Shown: positions 1 to 6,514 of the stretch, one piece after another | Position numbering within the stretch: the stretch's first letter is position 1 | Layout: every line of letters begins with the position of its first letter | Assembly: GCA_045645485.1 (NCBI GenBank) | Contig: JAZRIX010000048.1 | Location: 1 to 13,456, forward strand | Direction: 5' to 3' | Source: SIG440 sp045645485 | Lineage (GTDB): Bacteria; Bacillota; Clostridia; Monoglobales; Monoglobaceae | Length of the DNA: 13,456 bases | Notes under the pieces: generated by a model | The model's database searches: none | What the model was told of the DNA's origin: nothing | What the model saw: only the letters and a program-made list of their open reading frames with translations | Program-made: the position numbers and the translations under genes

Positions 1-35
1 CTTAACGCCCTGTAAATATTATATCATATGGTGAT

Positions 36-74
36 TTGTCAAGGTAAGACTGCGTAGCAGTTCCACCTTGACAA
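36..74. repeat. Imperfect palindrome (hairpin), possible intergenic repeat
   Basis: Ten-base arms TTGTCAAGGT (36-45) and ACCTTGACAA (65-74) are perfect inverted repeats. Inside them ACTGC (49-53) and GCAGT (57-61) form a second stem around a three-base loop. The GC-containing hairpin stands out from its AT-rich surroundings. It could be a copy of a dispersed palindromic element, or the terminator of a gene lying left of the window, because a T-rich stretch follows at about 93-104. One copy in one window cannot decide between these. Confidence 0.5.
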
Positions 75-167
75 GGGACGTTTGTGATAAAACTTTTTAT
101 TTTTAAGAAAAGTGTCACCCATCATTGACAATTGTACAAAATAACGTAAATCTCTAGTCTTTTCCTA

Positions 168-196
168 TGGACAAATCATCCTTTTTGTGATATACT
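168..196 (+). promoter_or_regulatory. Sigma-A-type promoter for the structured RNA
   Basis: A -35 hexamer TGGACA (168-173, 5 of 6 to consensus) is followed by exactly 17 bases and a -10 hexamer TATACT (191-196, 5 of 6). The expected start is near G203. That point is where the long helix of the downstream structured RNA begins (201-222 paired with 348-369), which supports real transcription from here. Confidence 0.6.
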
Positions 197-200
197 AATT

Positions 201-423
201 CTGCGAAACAAATTTTATTAACAAATCCAAAGGAATTCTCATATGCATATGAGGGTTTTATTTCCCTTTTCTTTTTTTGCAACTACCATATTGAGTTTGG
301 TAAAAACACAAATTCTCACTTAATGGTGGTTGTAGGAGTTTTCCTTCGTTATTAAGATTTGTTTCGCAGCAATCGAGGTTTGTGTTTTTCGGTGCACTGG
401 ACTTCGGTTGGTGCACTTTTTTT
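201..423 (+). ncRNA. Structured RNA with intrinsic terminator (leader RNA or stand-alone, 6S-like shape)
   Basis: No protein gene is credible here, but the + strand folds into one long rod. P1 pairs 201-222 with 348-369: 21 of 22 positions pair, with one U-U mismatch and one G-U. P2 pairs 230-240 with 336-346 (9 of 11). P3 pairs 277-289 with 323-335 (13 of 13, including G-U). P4 pairs 292-299 with 309-318, with a two-base bulge and a nine-base loop. A 36-base one-sided bulge (241-276) lies between P2 and P3 and includes half of a perfect 16-bp palindrome at 238-253. A terminator hairpin follows at 392-416, then seven T's. With the promoter at 168-196 the transcript would be about 215-220 nt. 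Closing stem, central bulge and apical stem recall 6S RNA (SsrS), but I do not recognise its sequence. It could instead be a regulatory leader of the secreted-protein gene at 513, or a MITE with 22-bp ends. Confidence 0.6.
392..423 (+). terminator. Intrinsic terminator with C(UUCG)G tetraloop
   Basis: GTGCAC (392-397) pairs with GTGCAC (411-416). The stem continues U398-G410, bulged G399, G400-U409, A401-U408 and C402-G407, and is closed by the very stable UUCG loop (403-406). Seven T's follow at 417-423. This is a textbook rho-independent terminator. It lies about 90 bases before the start codon at 513, so it ends the upstream RNA or attenuates the downstream gene. Confidence 0.8.
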
Positions 424-438
424 ATTTGTAAATCTTTT

Positions 439-467
439 TTGACGCAGGGAGGGAAAGTATCTGTCAT
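439..467 (+). promoter_or_regulatory. Candidate promoter for the secreted repeat protein
   Basis: TTGACG (439-444, 5 of 6) and TGTCAT (462-467, 4 of 6) are 17 bases apart and lie just after the terminator. Transcription would start near 474 and give a leader of about 40 bases. Directly after it, GTGCAAATCTTA (469-480) is repeated with one extra base at 482-495, which could be a regulator site. The -10 is weak, so this is tentative. Confidence 0.3.
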
Positions 468-512
468 TGTGCAAATCTTAAGTGCAAATATCTTAAATTT
501 GGAGGAATACAA

Positions 513-1469
513 ATGAAAAAAATAATTGCAAAAACACTCTCATTAGCATTATGTATGATTATGACACTCTCCGTAATATGCGTTTGGGCTGAAAGTTATG
601 TTACTTTATACACCGAAGACGGTCGTTCAAAAGCTTTTCCTACTTCTAAAGCAGAATCGCAATTAACTGTTGGATGGTACAAAGAACCTGTTCAGAGACT
701 TTATGCCGAAGGTAAAAGTAAAGTCTTCCCCAAATCTCAAGTTCAAGCACAGTTATCTGTTGGCTGGTACACAGAACCCGTCCAGAGGCTTTATGCACCG
801 GGCAAAAGCCAGTTGTTCAAAAAATCTCAGGTTGCTACACAATTAACAGTTGGTTGGTCAACCGAAGAATATATCAAATTATATGCTGCAGACGGTAGAA
901 CTAAATACGTAAAAAAATCTGATGTAGCAGCAAATAAAAAAGTCGGATGGTATGAAAGTTACGAAGAAATAACTTTTGAACAAAATGCAAAAAAAGTAAA
1001 CTCTTTAAAATACAGGTCTTCTCAAACAGGCTCTGTTAACGGATTGATTACATATCAATATAACAGATATATAGGTACACGAGCAGATGTTGGAGCAAAA
1101 GTTATGCTTGTTCAAGCAAATCATATCCCTTTAGCTTTTGACTCCCTCAATTTCCTCGTTATATCCAGCTACGATGATCCATTAATATATTCAACAACTG
1201 TTGACGGAAACGGCAACTTCTATTTCGATAATATTCCGTCAGGTGAATATTATCTCATAGTTAAAGGCAAAAACACAAATGAATCACCTGCAATTACAGA
1301 ACTGAATATATCATCTGCAAAACTTTATCTTAATGGCAAAATATCAAATGAAGCATTGGAAAACCTGATATTAAATATAGAACTTTACAGCTTTGATATT
1401 GAAAAAATTAAAGTTGAAAGAGGTCAAACTGTTCGTTACAGCAAAGACTGGGGTTATACTTACATTTAA
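513..1469 (+). CDS. Secreted repeat protein with a Cna-B/carboxypeptidase-regulatory-like domain
   Basis: The 318-residue product starts with a clear signal peptide: Lys-Lys at 2-3, a hydrophobic core to about 24, and likely cleavage after VWA at 26. Four tandem repeats of 30 residues follow (about 30-59, 60-89, 90-119, 120-149), each with LY, a G-K/R-S/T segment, a hydrophobic-x-K-S core and a closing V-G-W. Residues about 185-255 resemble a Cna-B or carboxypeptidase-regulatory beta-sandwich, including the segment FYFDNIPSGEYYLIVKG. No LPxTG motif or C-terminal membrane anchor is seen, so it is probably secreted or held non-covalently. GGAGG at 501-505 is seven bases from the ATG. The gene looks more AT-rich than its neighbours and stands alone, which fits accessory DNA. 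Its function is unknown; binding to cell wall, polysaccharide or host material is only a guess. Confidence 0.85.
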   Translation: MKKIIAKTLSLALCMIMTLSVICVWAESYVTLYTEDGRSKAFPTSKAESQLTVGWYKEPVQRLYAEGKSKVFPKSQVQAQLSVGWYTEPVQRLYAPGKSQLFKKSQVATQLTVGWSTEEYIKLYAADGRTKYVKKSDVAANKKVGWYESYEEITFEQNAKKVNSLKYRSSQTGSVNGLITYQYNRYIGTRADVGAKVMLVQANHIPLAFDSLNFLVISSYDDPLIYSTTVDGNGNFYFDNIPSGEYYLIVKGKNTNESPAITELNISSAKLYLNGKISNEALENLILNIELYSFDIEKIKVERGQTVRYSKDWGYTYI

Positions 1470-1510
1470 TCAAAAGACTCTGTTCCGATTACTGAGGGTA
1501 ACACCTTAGT

Positions 1511-1602
1511 GTAATAAGATCCTTCGTTGCTCTCAGGATGACATAAATGTTCATATAGTAACCTATAAGTCATTCTGAGTCAACGGTGACAAATCTTATC
1601 AC
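1511..1602. repeat. Degenerate interspersed palindrome (MITE-like)
   Basis: The left arm 1511-1542 and right arm 1569-1602 are imperfect inverted repeats. One begins GTAATAAGAT and the other, read on the opposite strand, begins GTGATAAGAT. Both end in TCAGGATGAC or TCAGAATGAC. The sense of the arms (TCATTCTGAG and AAGAT(C/T) with a short variable middle) resembles small dispersed palindromes I associate with many gut bacterial genomes. That family link is from memory; only the inverted repeat is seen here. No transposase is present. Confidence 0.45.
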
Positions 1603-1630
1603 TTTGACTTTTGTTAAAGAACCTGAAAAT

Positions 1631-1662
1631 TATTACGCACAGCATTTTTGCTGTGCGTAATA
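1631..1662. terminator. Convergent (bidirectional) terminator hairpin
   Basis: A perfect 14-bp stem (1631-1644 with 1649-1662) closes a four-T loop between the ends of two converging genes. The stem core is ACGCACAGCA. On the - strand the stem is followed by AATTTTC, and on the + strand by ATAACTTATTTTCC, so the U-tracts are weak but usable in both directions. It most likely ends the nfnAB transcript (stop codon five bases away) and perhaps also the 513-1469 message. Confidence 0.7.
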
Positions 1663-1666
1663 TAAC

Positions 1667-3055
1667 TTATTTTCCTTTTATATACTCATCAATCGCCTCA
1701 GCGGCAGACTTTCCCGCTCCCATGGCAAGAATAACAGTTGCGGCACCCGTTACAGCATCACCGCCTGCATAGACGCCTTCCTTTGTGGTGAGACCGCCGT
1801 CATTCTTTGTAATTATACATCCTCTGCGGTCGGTTTCCAGACCTTCTGTTGTATTGCGTATAAGAGGATTTGGCGATGTGCCGATTGACATTATAACAGC
1901 ATCCACGTCCAAATCATACTCTGAATCAGGAATTTCAACAGGGCTTCTTCTGCCTGATGCGTCAGGCTCTCCGAGCTCCATTTTTATGCATCTTATACCT
2001 TTGACAAAACTATTCTCGTCACCCAGTATTTCAACAGGATTGCTGAGAGTTTTGAAGATAATTCCTTCTTCCTCTGCGTGTTCAACCTCTTCACGCCGTG
2101 CAGGAAGCTCATCCATTGAACGGCGGTACACGATGTATACCTCATCCGCTCCAAGTCTCATTGCACATCTTGCCGCATCCATTGCAACATTTCCGCCGCC
2201 TACAACAGCAACCCGTTTCGCACGGATTATGGGCGTTGCAGAATTTTCTTTATATGCCTTCATCAGATTCGTTCTTGTGAGAAATTCATTTGCAGAATAT
2301 ACTCTGTTGAGGTTTTCACCCGGTATATTCATAAATCTGGGAAGTCCTGCACCCGTTCCGATGAATACAGCTTTATAACCGTCAGCTAAAAGCTCGTCAA
2401 CGGTTTCAGTTTTGCCGATTACCGCATTGGTTACAATTTCAACACCAAGTGCCTTAAGGTTTTCTATTTCACGTTTTACAATATCCTTGGGAAGTCTGAA
2501 TTCAGGAATACCATAAACAAGAACTCCGCCCGCAACGTGAAGTGCTTCAAAAACCGTTACGTCATAACCCTTCTTCGCAAGGTCTCCAGCACAGGTAAGA
2601 CCTGATGGTCCCGAACCTACAACAGCAATCTTTTTGCCGTTCTTCACAACATCACTTGCTTTTGCTTTGCCGTTTTTCATATACCAGTCAGCAACAAAGC
2701 GTTCAAGTCTGCCAATTCCAACGGGTTCGCCCTTGATACCGCGTACACACTTGGATTCACACTGCTTTTCCTGAGGGCAGACACGTCCGCACACGGCAGG
2801 AAGCGAGCTTGATTTGTAAATCACGTCATAAGCTCCCTGAAAATCACCGTCTGCTACCTTTGCGATAAACTCAGGAATATGTATCTGTACGGGACAGCCT
2901 CCAACACAAGGCATATTTTTACAGTTCAGACAACGCTTTGCTTCGTCAATTGCCATTTCTTCTGTATATCCCAGTGCAACTTCCTCAAAATTTCTGCATC
3001 TTATCTCAGGAGCCTGCACAGGCATTTCGTTTTTCTTAAGTGACATATTAGCCAT
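1667..3055 (-). CDS. nfnB: NfnB: large subunit of electron-bifurcating NADH-dependent ferredoxin:NADP+ oxidoreductase
   Basis: The protein belongs to the glutamate-synthase small-subunit (GltA-like) flavoprotein family. Starting at the ATG at 3055 gives 462 residues, usual for the family. An AGGAGG lies nine bases upstream, and the start overlaps the stop of the preceding gene (ATGGCTAA). A longer frame beginning at 3115 lacks this support. Visible features are two [4Fe-4S] cysteine sets (C42, C45, C50, C54 and C88, C92, C98, C102), an FAD Rossmann motif GSGPSGL (146-152), an NAD(P)H motif GGGNVAMDAAR (285-295) and a C-terminal FAD motif with YAGGD. Such proteins are often annotated as glutamate synthase. 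There is no large glutamate synthase subunit here and the partner is an NfnA-type reductase, so NfnB is the better call. The known complex couples NADPH oxidation to reduction of NAD+ and ferredoxin, or the reverse, in the cytoplasm. Confidence 0.85.
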   Translation of the reverse strand: MANMSLKKNEMPVQAPEIRCRNFEEVALGYTEEMAIDEAKRCLNCKNMPCVGGCPVQIHIPEFIAKVADGDFQGAYDVIYKSSSLPAVCGRVCPQEKQCESKCVRGIKGEPVGIGRLERFVADWYMKNGKAKASDVVKNGKKIAVVGSGPSGLTCAGDLAKKGYDVTVFEALHVAGGVLVYGIPEFRLPKDIVKREIENLKALGVEIVTNAVIGKTETVDELLADGYKAVFIGTGAGLPRFMNIPGENLNRVYSANEFLTRTNLMKAYKENSATPIIRAKRVAVVGGGNVAMDAARCAMRLGADEVYIVYRRSMDELPARREEVEHAEEEGIIFKTLSNPVEILGDENSFVKGIRCIKMELGEPDASGRRSPVEIPDSEYDLDVDAVIMSIGTSPNPLIRNTTEGLETDRRGCIITKNDGGLTTKEGVYAGGDAVTGAATVILAMGAGKSAAEAIDEYIKGK

Positions 3056-3896
3056 TGCTCTGAGCCTCCTTGAACAAATTACAGGTTTCTTCACGGTGCT
3101 TGTTTTCGGTTTCACGGTACATTGAGCTTCTTCTGATTACCTCATCAAAGTCCACAAGATGTCCGTCAAAATCCGGACCGTCAACACATGCAAACTTCAT
3201 TTCACCGCCAACGGTGAGTCGGCAACCGCCGCACATGCCTGTTCCGTCAATCATAATGGGGTTCATACTTACAATTGTTTTGATTCCCAGCTCTTTGGTA
3301 AGCAGGCAGACAAATTTCATCATAACAAGCGGACCGATTGCAATTACCAGATCATACTCCTCGCCACTTTCAACCAGCCTGCGGAGTGCATCAGTAACAA
3401 GTCCCTTTTCGCCGCAGGAGCCGTCATCAGACATAAGCACCAGCTTATCAGAAACCGATTCAAACTCCTCCTTCAGAATAACCAGATCACTGTTTCTGAA
3501 GCCGACAATCGAATGAACCTCAGCACCGTTTTCCTTGAGAGCCTTTGCCGTAGGATATGCAATTGCACAACCAACGCCGCCGCCGATAACTGCAACCTTT
3601 TTGAAGCCTTCAACCTCAGAGGCTCTGCCCAAAGGTCCTACAAAATCCTTAATACAGTCACCTTCATTCAAGCTGTTCAGTTTCATTGTTGTGGCACCCA
3701 CAACCTGAAAAATTATTGTAATTGTACCATTGTCACGGTCATAATCCGCAATGGTGAGAGGAATTCTTTCACCATTCTCATCAACTCTCAGAATAATAAA
3801 CTGTCCTGCCTGAGCCTTTCTTGCAACTCTCGGTGCAACAACCACCATCTTGGTAACAGTGGGATTTAATTTTTTCTTTTCTTTTATAAGAAACAT
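3048..3896 (-). CDS. nfnA: NfnA: ferredoxin-NADP+ reductase-type small subunit of the Nfn complex
   Basis: This 282-residue flavoprotein is of the ferredoxin-NADP+ reductase/PyrK-like class. It has the FAD-binding segment RIPLTIAD (45-52), a nucleotide motif GGGVG (105-109) and a [2Fe-2S] region with C222, C225 and C237. The nearby D217 could be a fourth ligand, as three Cys plus one Asp is described for characterised NfnA. The ATG at 3896 is chosen because AGAAAGGG sits eight bases upstream; the TTG at 3917 has no such site. Its last 8 bases overlap the nfnB start, so the two are very likely translationally coupled. It lies 27 bases after topB and is probably on the same transcript. In the known complex NfnA carries the NAD(H)-linked flavin and the NfnB flavin bifurcates. 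Homologues also serve as dihydroorotate dehydrogenase or sulfide dehydrogenase electron-transfer subunits; the NfnB neighbour decides the call. Confidence 0.85.
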   Translation of the reverse strand: MFLIKEKKKLNPTVTKMVVVAPRVARKAQAGQFIILRVDENGERIPLTIADYDRDNGTITIIFQVVGATTMKLNSLNEGDCIKDFVGPLGRASEVEGFKKVAVIGGGVGCAIAYPTAKALKENGAEVHSIVGFRNSDLVILKEEFESVSDKLVLMSDDGSCGEKGLVTDALRRLVESGEEYDLVIAIGPLVMMKFVCLLTKELGIKTIVSMNPIMIDGTGMCGGCRLTVGGEMKFACVDGPDFDGHLVDFDEVIRRSSMYRETENKHREETCNLFKEAQSNG

Positions 3897-3923
3897 TAAG
3901 GACACCCTTTCTGTCAAAACTCA

Positions 3924-6014
3924 TTAAAACTTGAACACGACTTTTCCTTCTTCCAGAGCAAGGCGTGCAGAAAATTCTTTTCCGCTCTTCTTTGATACAA
4001 AGCCTCCGATAATCGGAGTTGTACCCTTTTCAAGCAGCTGCTTTATATTATCAATGGAAATAACCTTTCCGCAAATTACGTTCCGCGTTGAGAACTTGCA
4101 CCCTTCCTTGTAGCCTCGGCATCCGTAACCGAATTTTGTTCTCGCTACCTCACTGCCGCAAAGAGGGCACTTTCCAACAACATCGCCGACAAATCCGTCA
4201 AAGGTTTCACCCATTTGTTTATTCACTTCAAATACATTCGCAATCTCACCTTTTACAAAGCCGAGTGCATCGTCAATTGTTTTTGTTCCTTTGAAAACCC
4301 CCTTCAGCTCAACACCCATCTGGGAGGTTTTAAATTTATCCATAATTATGTTCATTCTGGACAGAGACTCAATAAGGTTTTCCCCTGCAGGAAGGATTGT
4401 ATATGTATCCTTTTTCAGCTGTATATACTGACTCTTTCGGGCGTTATCAATAATCCCCGTTCTGGTGGCTTCTGTTCCAAGTTCAAGACCTTCGAACATT
4501 GCCTTATATTCAGCTTCTTCAATCTCCTGCTCAGAAGCATTTGCCTTTTCTTCCTTAAAAGGATTTTTCAGATAATTGTTCAGTGTCTCTATTGTATAAT
4601 GCTTCGGCGGACTTGTTTCCTTTTCAACGGGAACAAAATTTATGTTTACTTCATCACCCTTTTCAAGAGGCGGAAGGATTTTGTCTTTCTTTGTATAGTC
4701 ATCATACTTTGTCCAACCGGGATTTACAATCACCGTACCCTTGAGGGTAAAATTCTCAAGCTCGCCTGCCGAAATTGTTATTTCGGTTTTTTCAACGGTA
4801 CATTCTTCAGCACAAAATACCGCAACAAAACGTCTCATAATTGCACTGTAAACCTTCATTTCGTTCTCCGACAGTTTTGTCTTGTCAGGAATTTTGTACG
4901 TAGGCGTCAGTGCAGAGTGTGATTCAATCTTTGAATCGTCAAATATGGTTTTACTGAATCGGAATTCAACTGGATAACCCATCTTCTTCACCGATTCAAT
5001 TATAGTCTTTATCTTTCCCTGCTCTGCTGTTGCAAGGTATTCGGAATTGGTTCTGGGGTATGTCACATAGCCTTTCTCATAAAGTCCCTGTACAATTTCC
5101 AGACTTTCCGCCATTGACATCTTGTATTTCTTCCCCAAAAAATTCTGGAGCTTTGTCAGGGAATAGAGTTTTCCCGGTGCAAGTTTGTCCTTCTTCTTTT
5201 TCTTTTCGGTCACCACAGCCTTTTCGGCATTGTATCTGTCACAAAGTGCCTTTGCATCATTCAGCTTTGATTTGTCAAACTTCTGCTTGCTTACAAGCTC
5301 AATCTCGGTTCCGTTGGTTTCTGCCTTGCTCTGTAGTGCGTAATAAATATCAGGAACAAAATTACGTATCGCCATATCACGGTCGTAAATTGCCTTTACA
5401 ATGGGAACAATAACTCTTCCCACACGCAAAAGTGTTCCCGAACGCAGTGTCGCGTAGCGTGTCAGGTTTACACCGTAAAGCCAGTCCATATAGGTTCTGG
5501 CGTAGCCTTCGTTTGCAAGGTTGTCATACTCGCTTTCATCCTTGAGACTCCGCATCGCTTCACGCACAGTCTGTGGTGTCTGGTCAGGCAGCCATATTCT
5601 TTTAAGTGACTTCTGACCGTTCAACGCCTTTTCTATACAGGTTCTGACAATAATTTCGCCTTCGCGGTCAGCATCGCCTGCGTTGACTATGGTATCAACA
5701 TCATCACGGTTGCAAAGGCTTCTTATAATTCCAAACTGCTTTTCAACTCCCGAATCCACCTTTTTGCTTGCATCCTTCTTCAGTTCAAATACAAACTTTT
5801 CAGGAAAGCACGGAAGATTATCCATTGACCAGTACTTGTTTTCAGAATTCGGTGCATCATAAGCTTCCACATCAGCCAGAGAGAACAGGTGTCCGAACGC
5901 CCAGGTAATGATGTAGCCATCACCTTCAAAATATCCGTCATAACGTTTAAGCTGACCCACACCCGCCATAATATTTCTGGCAAGGCTGGGTTTTTCTGCA
6001 ATTATAAGTACTAT
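3924..6014 (-). CDS. topB: Type IA DNA topoisomerase III-like, with apparent ATA start codon
   Basis: The enzyme cuts and passes single DNA strands to decatenate or relax DNA. Counting from the ATA at 6014 it has 696 residues. Features are the TOPRIM glutamate in AEKPSLARNI (E7), the TOPRIM acidic motif DADREGE (D114, D116, E118), the active-site tyrosine in TYPRTNS (Y319) and a C-terminal zinc finger (C616, C619, C632, C639). The first ATG (5969) would remove the essential N-terminal TOPRIM strand and has no ribosome site. Upstream, a TAG stop (6026-6024) is followed only by GTT TTT GAC and then ATA. That ATA falls where E. coli TopB has its Met1, and AAGGTAGG (6023-6030) lies eight bases before it. 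Either ATA is used as a rare start, or the sequence carries an ATG-to-ATA mutation or error. Otherwise the frame is intact. It heads the topB-nfnA-nfnB group. Confidence 0.85.
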   Translation of the reverse strand: MVLIIAEKPSLARNIMAGVGQLKRYDGYFEGDGYIITWAFGHLFSLADVEAYDAPNSENKYWSMDNLPCFPEKFVFELKKDASKKVDSGVEKQFGIIRSLCNRDDVDTIVNAGDADREGEIIVRTCIEKALNGQKSLKRIWLPDQTPQTVREAMRSLKDESEYDNLANEGYARTYMDWLYGVNLTRYATLRSGTLLRVGRVIVPIVKAIYDRDMAIRNFVPDIYYALQSKAETNGTEIELVSKQKFDKSKLNDAKALCDRYNAEKAVVTEKKKKKDKLAPGKLYSLTKLQNFLGKKYKMSMAESLEIVQGLYEKGYVTYPRTNSEYLATAEQGKIKTIIESVKKMGYPVEFRFSKTIFDDSKIESHSALTPTYKIPDKTKLSENEMKVYSAIMRRFVAVFCAEECTVEKTEITISAGELENFTLKGTVIVNPGWTKYDDYTKKDKILPPLEKGDEVNINFVPVEKETSPPKHYTIETLNNYLKNPFKEEKANASEQEIEEAEYKAMFEGLELGTEATRTGIIDNARKSQYIQLKKDTYTILPAGENLIESLSRMNIIMDKFKTSQMGVELKGVFKGTKTIDDALGFVKGEIANVFEVNKQMGETFDGFVGDVVGKCPLCGSEVARTKFGYGCRGYKEGCKFSTRNVICGKVISIDNIKQLLEKGTTPIIGGFVSKKSGKEFSARLALEEGKVVFKF

Positions 6015-6061
6015 GTCAAAAACCTACCTTCAAAAACATCGGGGATGTTAAAACCGTTCGC

Positions 6062-6144
6062 AACACACAAACCTCGCCGCTCGCCGTACACAAGTACGCC
6101 TTCGGGTAACCCAAAACCAAAGTTTTGGGCTTGGTTTGTGTGTT
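6062..6144. repeat. Palindromic intergenic element with 12-bp terminal inverted repeats
   Basis: AACACACAAACC (6062-6073) and GGTTTGTGTGTT (6133-6144) are perfect inverted repeats. Within them CCCAAAAC (6110-6117) and GTTTTGGG (6122-6129) form a second perfect stem with a four-base loop, and GTAC repeats flank ACAA in the left half. The left half is GC-rich compared with the DNA around it. The compact structure between DUF1292 and topB suggests a small non-autonomous repeat or an RNA hairpin in the leader of topB. No coding capacity is seen. Confidence 0.45.
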
Positions 6145-6184
6145 CCAATTCGATTTTACTTATCCCCTTAAATATATTTTATGA

Positions 6185-6499
6185 TTAATCTTCAAAATCA
6201 AACAATTCTGCGTTTCTTTCTTTGAATATTTCATAAGCCTTGTCAAGAATCTCAAGGTCGTCCTCGGGAACAAGAACACTTTCGCCGTCCTGCTCACCGT
6301 CGATTCTGAGGATAATCACCTCGTCAACCTCGTCGTCCTCTTCTTCCTTGTAAGGAATACAGATAACATAATCAGCACCATTTACCTGAACAGTGTCAAG
6401 ATGCTCGAAGGTCTGTTTGTTTCCGTCATCATCAAACAAATCAACCAGAAAGTTATCCTCTTCTTCAATATTTGCATTTTTGTTAATGTTTTCAGCCAT
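6185..6499 (-). CDS. DUF1292 family small acidic protein (YrzB-like)
   Basis: The 104-residue product matches the DUF1292/YrzB family of Firmicutes in sequence style and position. The core runs from about residue 15 with the pattern FLVDLFDDDGN, then a YVICIPY strand, a very acidic EEEDDEVDEV loop, VIILRID, and a helical C-terminus IYDKAYEIFKE-like segment rich in acidic residues. AGGAG is eight bases before the ATG. It lies 15 bases after ruvX, an order (ruvX then DUF1292) common in Firmicutes. No catalytic motif or membrane segment is visible and the molecular role of the family is not known to me. Being just downstream of a DNA-processing gene does not prove a DNA role. Confidence 0.8.
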   Translation of the reverse strand: MAENINKNANIEEEDNFLVDLFDDDGNKQTFEHLDTVQVNGADYVICIPYKEEEDDEVDEVIILRIDGEQDGESVLVPEDDLEILDKAYEIFKERNAELFDFED

Positions 6500-6514
6500 T
6501 TCAAATTCTCCTTT

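Noticed and set aside
258..512. 84-residue reading frame on the - strand
   Set aside because: It lies across the structured RNA and its terminator, lacks a ribosome site and family-like sequence, and is best seen as a shadow.
513..1469. Sortase-anchored cell-wall protein
   Set aside because: No LPxTG-like motif, hydrophobic tail or basic C-terminus; the protein ends in KDWGYTYI.
1667..3055. Glutamate synthase small subunit (gltD)
   Set aside because: No large subunit nearby, and the gene overlaps an NfnA-type reductase, making NfnB the better reading.
4215..4922. 235-residue + strand reading frame within topB
   Set aside because: It is fully antisense to well-supported topB codons, with Phe- and Cys-rich composition typical of shadow frames. 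The same holds for the + frames at 3159-3869 and 1785-2378.
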